DNA of 64,000 bases from contig JAFQOO010000007.1 in assembly GCA_017403145.1 (NCBI GenBank), forward strand, positions 206,889-270,888, written 5' to 3'. The translations under genes were made by a program, and so were the position numbers. Source of the DNA: Clostridia bacterium. Lineage in GTDB: Bacteria > Bacillota > Clostridia > Christensenellales > DTU072. Positions 27,950 to 39,900 of the stretch are shown here, piece after piece (position 1 is the stretch's first letter; the number at the start of each line of letters is the position of its first letter). A model generated the notes under the pieces. The model ran no database searches. It was not told the DNA's origin and saw only the letters and a list, made by a program, of their open reading frames with translations.

Positions 27950-30900
27950 ATGGCAAAATTAAGAGTAACAGGTAAACGTTTTTCCCTTAACGGGATGTTA
28001 GGCATCACTTTGATAGCCGTTTTAGTCGTAGCAGTCGTATCGTTAGTTGCAGCTGCGGTAATTCTTCCTAAATATGCGGAAGTTACAGACCACGAAACAC
28101 CGTCGGTCGTTGCTATCGTTGCGCCCGATAACGGGCTTATTTCGATAGGGGCAGACCCTTCGCAAGTTTTCGTTACCGTCAAGTATAGCGACGGTTCTTC
28201 TCAACAAGTAGCGCTTTCCGAGCTTGTAGTTACCGGTCTCGACACAAGTACCGAGGGCACTCTTGATGGAGTCGTTTTAGATTACGGTGGCTTTAAACAA
28301 ACGGTTTCCTTTAACGTTGTTCCTACGGAGTTACAAATAGAATACGTTGCATCTACCGGTGGTAGAATTGATGGTGATGCTATACAAAGTATCACTGCCG
28401 GCGCAGATGCTACTCGCGTTGAAGCTATAGCCGACGAAGGCTACTATTTTGCTGGTTGGAGTGATGGCGACGTCAATGCAAGTCGTTTGGATAAACAGGT
28501 TTCCAAGAGTATGCGTCTTATCGCTAAGTTCGAAAAATTGCGTTATACCGTCGTATTCTATTATCCCGACGGCACTACCGCAAGAGAAGAAATAGTTGCT
28601 TATAACGAAGCACCTCTCCGCGTACCTCGTCCCGACGAGCATAATATGGAAATGTATGGATATCGTTTTATCGGTTGGGACGTGGATTATACCCATATTA
28701 CCAAAGATACCAACATTTACCCAATGTTCGAAAAGTATTCGGCTGACTTCCATATCGAGTACACCATCGACGGAGAAGGTAACGTACTAGGCACCTCCGA
28801 CGCATTGGAATACTACGAGAACGATGAGCTTGCAACGGTTCGCGTTAAGCCCACCGGCGCAAGTCAAGACTATACCTTTACGGGTTGGTCGGTTTACGAC
28901 GTGGATTTGCAAGCTTGGATAAGCCTCGAGCCCGAAATGAACGGTGGTAAACTCGTTAGAGTAGGGGTTAACCACGCTATAGAATTTTTATCTACGCGCA
29001 CGGGCACGTCTAACGAACATATTTTGAGCTTTACTCCCGACGAAAACGTCGATGATATTTACGTAAAGGCTCATTTCGTATACAACAGCAGTACCATCAC
29101 CTTTACCAATATGAATAACGAAGCTCGCGCTCCGTTGACTATCGATTATAAAACTCCTATCGGCAACCTATTCGACGTAGAAGACCTAACCTATCTATCG
29201 ACTCTCGGTTACTCCTTTAAAGGTTGGTATGCAAATGGTGGCGAAGTTAAAGAAAACGGTGCACCCGTACTCGTAACCAACGACACCAAGTTTACCCAAC
29301 CCACCGAGCTTGTAGCATATTGGGAAAAGGAAATCTTTACCGCAGTATTCCTCAAGGGCGATAACCAAAGCATATCCTTTACCGACCCCTCGCAAGGTTA
29401 CGTTGAAAACTTCGACGGACAAACGGGTGTAAACGGTAGAGTTGTTACCGCATACTTCCAAGACAATCTTGCAGGTGCGGTTAGTGGAGCATTCCCCGAA
29501 GAAATTCCCGTTAAAGAAAACTATACCTTCAAGGGCTGGTATTTGGCAGATGCCGATAGACTACCCACCTCTAAGGTAGTAGATAAAACCTTCAAACTCG
29601 AAAAGCCCGTTGTTTACATAGTTCCCGTATTTGAAGAAAATACCAAAGCCCTTACCGTTTCCATAAAGGGTTCGGGTTCTATTTATACTCTAATCGATGC
29701 CGGCAACGGTCTATATAATGAAAGAAGTATATCCAACAGAATCGATATGCCCGTTACCAAGAACTACAACGTACGTATTCGTCCTAGCGAAGGATACGCG
29801 CTTTCCGCAGTTACCGTAAACGGAACCAGAACTACAGGTACCGACCTTGCGGGCGTAGACGGATATTACGATATCACTATCGAATCAATAATAAGTACCG
29901 ATTATCTAATCACCGCCGAGTTTACTCTAACCGAGTTTAACGTTTCTATCACCAATGGTACAGGTGTTACGAATAACGGTACTATCACCTATGGACTACT
30001 AGGCACTAAGGATACCCAAGAGTCCAAGCAAGAAAACGTTATCACCGCTGTAAACTATGGTTCGGGATTGTCTATTGAAATCAACCCCGATAATGGTTCC
30101 GATAATAGTAAGAAATATTATATTTCTTCGGTATCTCTAAACGGTATCAACCTAGAAGTTCCCGCGGAATCCATTTACTATAACTTGGTAATCGAAAATA
30201 TAACCGAAAACCAAAACGTAGTTATTACCTATCGTGAATTCCGTTATCGCGTAACTTTGCCCGAAGAGAGTGACGAAGGCAGTATGGTTGCGCTAGCAGG
30301 TACGATTGAATATGCAAGAGGGGACACTCCCGAATTTATTATCCAAGCAAAAGAGGGATACTATATCCGTAGAGTTACCGCTAACGGTACCATAATTGAC
30401 CCCTATATTTCAGCAAAGGGCTACACCGTTCTTTCACTAGAGGTAAACGGAGCTGACTACGACGGAAGCTCTAACGATTATAGAGTTACCGAAATGGAAC
30501 TTATGATTGGCTTTGAAGAAGGCACTACCAAACACGGTATCGAAAAAGACGTCGTATTCGTTGTAGAATATGCAAAACTCTATTATAACGTAACCACATC
30601 TTACGAAGGTATTGGTACGGTAGCATCACCCTTTACCGCAACCTATGGTTCATCATACCAAGTAAAAGCAGAAACCTCTAGCGGATACTACGTATACTCA
30701 CATATCGTTAATGGTGTAGAGTATACCTACGACGACGTTCAAACCGCACGTGAGTTTAATATCGAAAGTATCAATAGGGACTACGATATCAAGTTCGTAT
30801 TCAAGAGAACCACCTATTTCGTACGCTTCGTTGATGAAAACGGATATGCTTCCGTAACCTTTGGCGAACAAACCATAAATCTAGTAAAAGGCGAGGGTTA

Positions 30901-33900
30901 TACCTTTAGTGATATAGAGCACGCAACTACCGCTTATTTCGATATCAACACGAAAGAAGGCTACTATATAAATAAGATTGCAATAAGCTCTAACGCAGGT
31001 GATAGCTACGACGAGGTTACCAACTTCCTAGCAAGAAGCCACGTTGTAACTCTAAGCAACGTTAAAGCAAGTTATACCATCGAAATTGATTGCTTGCCCA
31101 TCAATATGGATTATAAGGTATATTTGATTAACAAAGCTACCAACGAAGTATTCATCAATAGTACGATTGTTAGTGGTAATAGCTATTCCTCTAACGTAGC
31201 TTTCGGCGGAGAAATCAACGTTAACGTTACTCCCGACTACGGTTACGTTTTGGAACTTGATAACGTTACCATCAAGAATAAAGACTTGAGAGATACCTAT
31301 TACTATCTACCTCTAGAAAGCGAATATGAAGAAGTCGAAAGTAACGGATATTACTCGATACTAACCTCTACCGACTTGTTGGGTAACGAAGTATTGACGT
31401 TATTCGTTTACGACGTAAAAACCATCGTTGACATTTATATCTACTTTGAAGAAGACGATGAAGATGCTTCTAGTAACGTACTAAATTACACCACCGAAGG
31501 AAATGGTTCTCTTGTTGCAACCAAGAAAGACGGAACCGCAATCGCTTCCGGAAGCACCCTAGAGAATAATACCGAAGTAAAATTCGAGTTAAATCCCCAA
31601 GTAGGCAATACCTTGAAAGCCCTTATCATAAACGGACAAGAAGTGGTCGTTGCCGATAGAATTTATACTCTCACCGTTAGAGAAGACCTAGACGTATGCG
31701 CTGTATTTGACGAAACTCATTATATCGTTACCATTCAAGGTGATACTCCCAACGGCATTATTGCAACCGACAAGAGCTTGATACCTGCAGGAACCTCCTT
31801 CAATTTGAGATTAACTCCCGTAGACGGTTACTACGTTCGCGATTGCTCCATTACAGTTGAAGGTTCCAGCATAATCTATCAACCCTTCTCCGGCGATACC
31901 GCGCCCGGAGTCAAGGACTATGAGTTCAAGGGCGAAAACGTAACCGGTAACGTTACTATTACCGCTCAATTTGCGCCTATCAAGTATTCGTTGGTATACA
32001 CTCACACCGCTAACGGTTCTTTGAGTGGCGTAGGTACCACGGGCGACTTGGAAGTTTACTATGGCGAAACCAAGAGCATCGATATTAACGCAAACGATGG
32101 TTACTATATTAGTGATATCATCCTTAACGGAGAATCCATATCGGTAAAGACCTTGCTAGGTACTCCCATTGCAACGGGTGAATACGTTTCCGGTAAATTG
32201 CAAATAGACGTTTCCGGCGACGTATCTTTGGACGTTGTATTCTCGCCGATGGTTTATACCATTACCATTAACGAGTCCCTTGGCGGAACTACCCTAGTTA
32301 AGAAAGATAACAGCGCTTATCTACCCGCAAACGAAATCAAGCTTGGAGCAGGCGACGACGTTTCTATCAAGATGCAAGCCGAAGAGGGATATCATATTGC
32401 TTCTTTGGAAGTTCCCGGTAGAGAAATAGACGATTGGAAGCAAGGTAACGTATCTGCTAACGACCTTAACCAAATTTTCTATAATCTTGGAACAGTAAAT
32501 GGTAACATTACCGTTATTGTCAAGTATGCAATCAACGAATATCAAATCAAGGTTAACGCAACCAACGCTAGCCCCAACTTTAGTGCTATAGACGTTGATA
32601 GCAGTACCTTTGGCGTAATTACCGTTAATGGTTCAGCTCCCGACGACGATAAATATTACACTCACGGTAGCAACGTCAAGTTCGTAGTTACCCCCAGAAC
32701 CGCACGTGGATATTATATTGCTAAGTTCGAGCTACAATATATTGGCGACGACGGAAAACTAAAGAGTGAAATTATAAACTCTATAAACGAAAACGGTGGC
32801 TCATATATTCTAAGAGGCATTTCTAGAAATATTCTTGCTGTTAACGTAGAGTTCAAGAGACGTACTTATTCCTATTCACAAAGCTTGACTATCGAAAGTG
32901 AAGGCGCTCCTTGGCTATCTAACGGAAGCTTGGTTGCAACCTTCAAGAATCCTTACTCTACCGCTCCCGTAGTTCTGGAAAATGGAATGTACGAGTATGG
33001 TTTGAGCTATACGATAAGTGCAATTCCCGGCGATGGATATAAGCTACTACCCGAAGAGAAAGACGAGAATGGTAACGTAATTCTTTCCAGCGGTGGCTTC
33101 AAGTTCAATGGCGAAAGCAGACTCTCATCGGTAAGAAACAACCTCTACGTAGGTACAGTAACTTCCGATATGGACTTCGACGTAGTATACGTAATCGAAA
33201 CCTATACCGTAGATATGATTGCAAGTAGTGGTGGTAGTTATGCTATATACGATATAGATAACACTCTACTATGGATGCCCGGTATAACCATTCTAGACGA
33301 AGCTCCCGAAGATTGGGATATCGAAAACCAAGGATATTGGACTTTGAAGGAGCGTCAAACTCTCTCCGGCACAATTTGGGCAACGGAAAATGGTTTGAAA
33401 GTTACTTATGGTACAGAGCTAATATTCTCTGCAACTCCCGATACGAGCATTGGACATAGAATAACCACATTTAGAATAAATAACGTAAACCGCACCATAC
33501 AAAACGAAGATGCGTTGATGCGCGTAACCAACGTTATTACCAAAGATACTCTATGCGAAATTCTGTTTACCGTACATACCTATACTATTAAGGTAAACAC
33601 CTTTACCGGTGGCTTGGCACAACTTTCCACCTCTACCGTTGAATGGAACAATAGCTTGACCATCAAGCTACTAATCAACCGCGGTTACGTTATGAGTAGC
33701 GTTACCGTAAACGGTGAAGACAAGAGTGCTATTGCATACGCTCTTGAAGAATATGGTATTTATACCGAAGCCCACGTACATAACGATTGGGATATCGTAA
33801 TTACTCTAGCCAACAAAGAGTATGATATTACCTTTAGTGGCGACTATGCTACAACCTACGAGGTTATGCAAAACGGCGAAGTAGCAAAGAGAATTAGTGC

Positions 33901-36900
33901 AGTTAGTGGCGTTATCATTAACGAAAACGTTATTGGTAAGAATATGCGCTCCTACTACACCAACGAAGCCGATTGCTTCTCCGACGATGGCAGACTTCTC
34001 AATAGGGCTGTATTTGCAGACAAACTAACACTCGTTCTAACCGCTCCTAACGGATATAGAATTACATCTGTATTCATTACTATGGATAACGATGGTGGCG
34101 TAGTATCCAACCTTGTACTTGGCGAAAGCGGACTAGATGCCGACGATGGTAGTGGTAGACGTACCTTCACCATACCTAGTATGACGGGTAACGTTGTTAT
34201 CAACGTAACCTATGCTATCAAGCAATATACCGTTGAATACCTAATGGCAAGCGGTGGTCAATACGAATCTACCGGTATCACTCTGGTAAGCCACCACGAG
34301 TTGTTTACAATAAACTTGATTTCTAATGCAGGCTTCTATCTATCCAGCCTGAATATTAACGGAAGAAATATTCCTACCGTTTACACTAAGGATGGTATGC
34401 GTTATCAATACACCACTACCACCAAGGTATCTAACGTAGATAAGCTACTTGAAATCGACGATACTTTGGTAAATGGCGAAAACAAGATAACCATTCTACC
34501 CACATATGAAAAGCAAAAGTTCAACGTAATATTCTTTGTTAACAACCAACAAATCACCAATTTGTATCAAGACGATACGTTGGGACTAACGCTAACAAAT
34601 AACGAGCTCGTCTATGATGAGGCAATCCCCTCAACCATTATGCACGACCTCAGAGACGGATACTCCATTACCAATATTGCATTCTACAATATGCCCAAGG
34701 CAAACCAACTAGCAACCTACTATAACTTTATGCTAGAAGGTACCGCCGACCGCAACTATAACTTGTTTACTCCCAAGGCGGAAAGTCTTGCTGTTAAACT
34801 TGACGAAGCAATTATTTCTATGATGGATTTCCATTCGTCCTCTAGAAACGTAGTTCGTATTTACTACACCACCGCTATCGACGAGTACGATGCAAATACA
34901 AGTATGTATTTGGTACAAGGCGTAACCGAAAACGGTAGGGCAGTAAATAAGGGTAATGCAATAGAAAGCAGCGCAGTTCCCACCGTTGCAGGTAAGAAAG
35001 CATTTACTCTAAAAGCAACCTTCGACGATAATAAAGACGTTGTAAGACACGAGTATGGTACCGAAGCAACCATAACCGTAAATATTCCTTCAACCAGCAT
35101 AAACAGCTATTCCTTCCAAGGATTCCAAGAGTACAAGAACGGTGTTTGGTCCTACGTAACCCACGACCCCGAAAACAGCGGAATAACCTTGCAATCCAAC
35201 GGACAAGTATTGCGCTATACAATGACCTCAACACGTACTTTCAGAGCGGTATTCTTCCGTGTTTACGAAATAACGGTAGAAGTTCACCCCGAATACAAGT
35301 ACTACGAAGGCTCGTTTGCAAACAACGACCCCTCTAGAATGAGATATCGTCAATACGCAAGCTTGACTGCTACTGCAACCTACTCACAAAACTCCGATAC
35401 CGGCGTAATTATGCCCAACATAGTAGGCATTTCCGAAACGCTCAACGATACCGATGGCGTAAACGATGCAAGCTATACCTATAGAGTTTTGAGTGGCGCA
35501 CGTTTGGTTCTCCGTGGTAGTGATAGCATTAACGTGAATGCAACTAGAGGTTACAGCTACTCCGTAATCACCTATGAAAACGGAAAGAAAGTACAACGCG
35601 ACGATGGTTATAATGCAGGCGTTGAAACCCTAGAAGATAGATTGGTTTACGCATACTTTAATAACGTTATGTACGTAAGCTTCGCTATGGAAACCGTTGG
35701 TTCAACCGTAAATAGCGAAGGTGGTACGGTAACCTATGCTAAAGATGGCGCGGCAGTAGGTAGCTTGTCTAACAACTCGCTAACTATGAATCCCAACCAA
35801 ACCTTGACTATCACAATAGTTCCCAAGGCGAACTATAGATTTGATAGCATAATGGAATTGTTACCTCTAGCAACTCCCGATGCACAAGGCTTTAGACAAT
35901 ATAGCAACACCTATAGTCCTTTGAGCTCCACAGCAGATGGTAGCATTCAAATAACCTACTACAAGCCCAATATGGAAGTTATAGAGGACCTATCAGAGTA
36001 TGATGGTAGAATAGGTACCGTAATAGTTACCATAAACAACTTGTGCGAAAACTCCATATTCAAGATTAGATTCTGGAAGCAAATTGAGGTTAGAAGTAGC
36101 GTAAGCATCATAACCGACGAAGCTGACGAGAACTTCAGGTTGGGTTATGAAGTCAAGTTGAATGAAGATGTATCCTCTAAAGACGGATTGTACGATTATA
36201 ACTCCAACCTATTCTACGACATTCAATTTGGTCTATACGAGCCCATCTTCTCCGGCTTCTCCAGATACTATCAATTCGTAGGATACTTTGTAAATGGTAT
36301 CAACTCGTACACGCAACTAGTACAAAACTATCCCTCCACCTACGAAGGAAGCTTCGTACTAAACGACCTAGATAACCTATCTAATGGTGTAAACATCATA
36401 GAAAAGACCACGATTAACGCCGGTGTTGCAACGACGACCTTCTACGTAGAAATCGTTGCAAGGTTTATCCCCGTTTATAACGTCGTTGTCGAAAACGAAT
36501 ACCTTGATAACGGTGATTATTTGAACCCCGGTCAAATAACCGCGTCGGCTATTATGTACGACGAAGCATTGACTCAATACTTTACTTCTTCGTCGAACGT
36601 GGAACCCAAACTTGGTCAAAACGTATCCTATAACACCGATATGTCCTTCCAAATGCTTGGTAAGATTAACACCATAGATACCTCTAATAAGAACTCTGCC
36701 GATTCTAAATATAATACTTGGAACGACAACACTATAACCCTACATTGGGCTGGTGGCGAAGGTGCTTCCGATAGCTTTAGCTTTATTGCTTGGCAGTACT
36801 ACGCATTCAATAAGGAAACTAGCACGTTCGAGTGGAGAAACATTCCTTACGTTGACCCCAACTCACAAACCAACCTAGTAACCAAGGGAACCTACACCTT

Positions 36901-39900
36901 CCCCATATCTTGCTTGTTTAGTACAACCTATCCCGCATTCGTAAGCAATACCGGTTCACTTGCAGAAGCAGGCTTCTACTACAATGCGTCGGTATACGAT
37001 TATAATGGTAATTACACCTCCTTCAATACGATTAGCGCAATTAGAATAAGACCGCTATTCCAAAAGGTCGAAAACTTAACGCTAGTTAAATCTACCGCGT
37101 TGCACGACGAAACCATCTTCCTAGATGGTCAAGGCGATGCTGACCCCAAGATTAACAGCACCTCTCGTTCAAATGGTTACTTCAATTACTACACCGTTCA
37201 AACCATACTTCCCTCATCGGGCAGTAACTATCAATTTGCCGGTTGGTATATTACCGAAAATGGTAACGGAGGATATCAAGCTCTTGATAAACAAGCAACT
37301 GCAGAAGATTACGACAAGGTTGTTGAAGAAGACGGAACCACCTATTACTTGAAGACCGTAGAAATCCAAGACGTAAATGGTAATGGAACGGGCAATTATA
37401 TCTCATATAGCTATAACCCCATTACCCAACAAGCCAACGTTCTAATGGATGCTTCCTTCAAGATATATGCGCGCTACATACGTGTATATAATATAGATAT
37501 AATGGTTTCCAACGTATCGGGATTTGCAAAAGTACTTACCGATGCAATGCCCACCTTGAATTACTACAAGTGGGTTGACGGAGATTGGCAATTACAAGCC
37601 GAGCTTTCCGGCAATAGAATGATTAACATCACCGATGCTCGCGTTGGTAGCAAGATTAAGTTCACCTTGTCAACCAACTTCTCAGGTGATATAAACGATA
37701 CCACCCGCTTCAACCCGATGTTCGATAGATTTAGTGGTATAACCTCGGTTAACGAGAACAACGTTAACGTTTGGGATGGTGGCAGAGCTCCCGACTCAAC
37801 AAACTCTAACGTACCTAGCTTTGCTGAGTTGAACGGATATATACTCGGTGGTACTGCAAGCGATATGAGTGCTTACAATAGTGCTATTACGGGTATGGAA
37901 ATCATAATTACCGCAAACGACCAAAAGACCATCAACGTAAACTTTGAGTCCTATGGTTCATTGATACTACACAACGTATACGTAGGCTCTTCAATCAAGT
38001 TACCTAACGAGTTGGGCGAAATACTTTATAACGATAATACCGACTCGGTTGAACTCGCTTCCGATGCAAGCGGTAACGACGCATACTTTGTAAAGGATGG
38101 CGGAAAGGGCGACTATTATAACGGTGGTATAGTTGATGGTATTATTGCCATTAACAATATTCCTATCCTAGCTTCTCGTAGCTTCGATGGTAAGGTAAGC
38201 GGAGATTATGCAACTCGCTTGATAGACAACTCCAACGTTCTAGATAGCGATAACATTAGTATCGGTGTAAACTTTGATGGTTCCAAGATAACCAAGAAGA
38301 TACAACACGTTGCTTACTATGGCGAGGCAAGCTGGGAAGAATACGAATACGTGGACGGTACTTTGACTGCTGTACCTTATAGTGCGGTAAGCAAATACGA
38401 CTATCCCTTTGCAGATGGCGATAGCGTATCCGAAGCAGGCGATGGTTCCGCTTCTAAGCCCTTCAAGGTTGCTAACGTAGACCATTTGCGTAACATCGAT
38501 AATATCTACAAGGGCAATAATGGTACCTTCATTTATGGTCAAGAGGGCTCTACTACTTTACGTATACATTTCGAACAAGTAGCAGATATCAACTTGAACG
38601 AAACCAATAACGCATTGACTGCACCCTTGTGCTCTGCGTTCTATGGTAATAACGGAACTTATCATACCAACGGATTTAACGGTATCTACGATGGTAAGAA
38701 CTATAGTCTATACAACCTACAATTCGAATTACGTAACTCCAATATTACCGAGAACGTAGGTATCTTTAGTAAGATTTACCGCGGTGGCGTTGTAAAGAAC
38801 GTTGCTCTAGGTAGAGCTTCTATAAGCAGTAATGCAGTTAACGTTGGTGCTATTGCCGGTAACGTATTCGGCGGTACTATCGAAAACGTATACTATAAGG
38901 AAGTAGGTTCGCAAAGTATCAGCAATGGTATTAGCGGTTCCAACTTCGTAGGCGGTCTTGTTGGCGTTATAGCCGGTGAAAGCGAATCCGAAGGCGTAAT
39001 TAAAAACTCCAGCATAGCAAACTTCAATATTTCCGCATCGGTTGGTGGTAGTTATCTAGGACTTGGTAGCGACTACACCGGCGGTGCAGGTGGTATCGTT
39101 GGCTCAATAGGTAACTATGGTAGCGTTCAAAATAGCAATGGTGGCTATACCGTTAAGAACTTGACCATTTCTAGTGGTACCACTATGGGCTCCAATGGTA
39201 TGGGTGCAGGTGGTATTGCAGGTACCGTTCAAGCATATTCCAACAAGGCTGGACATACTGCAATTAAGGACGTTATCGTTATAGATACCCGTCTATCGAA
39301 CGAAAACCATAAGGTTGCAATAGGTGGTATCGTTGGTGCTGTAGGTGCTAATAGAATAATCGAAAATGCCGATTATAGTATTTCTAGTTCCGATATGACC
39401 ATTCGTTCGTATAGCGCCCCCGCAGGCTTTACCGAACCCACTTCGGGAGCAGATGGTAACTACCTATCCTATGGCGGTGGCGGTATCGCCGGATATAATA
39501 ACGGAACGATAAACAATTCCGACGTAACGACTGCAGTAGGCTATACCTTGAGTTTAACCGGCTCTATGGTTGGTGGCGCAGTTGGTGTAAACCTCGGTAC
39601 AGTATATAATTCGAGAGTAACTGCCAAGATGTACACCTCTCGTCAAATGAACAATGCTTACGAAGGCGGTACTTATGGTGGTATAATCGGTTACAATATG
39701 GGCAAGTTGATTGCAAGTACCATAACCGGTTCTAAGAGTGCAACCGACGATTATAACCAAGAAACCGCTGCATACGAAGTAGTAACTAATGGTAACAGCG
39801 TATACGTTCCCACTGCAGGTAAGAATGGCTTGATGCACGGAGATGCCGGCGCAGATACCGCAACTATTTACGTAGGTGGTGTAGTAGGTTATAACATCGG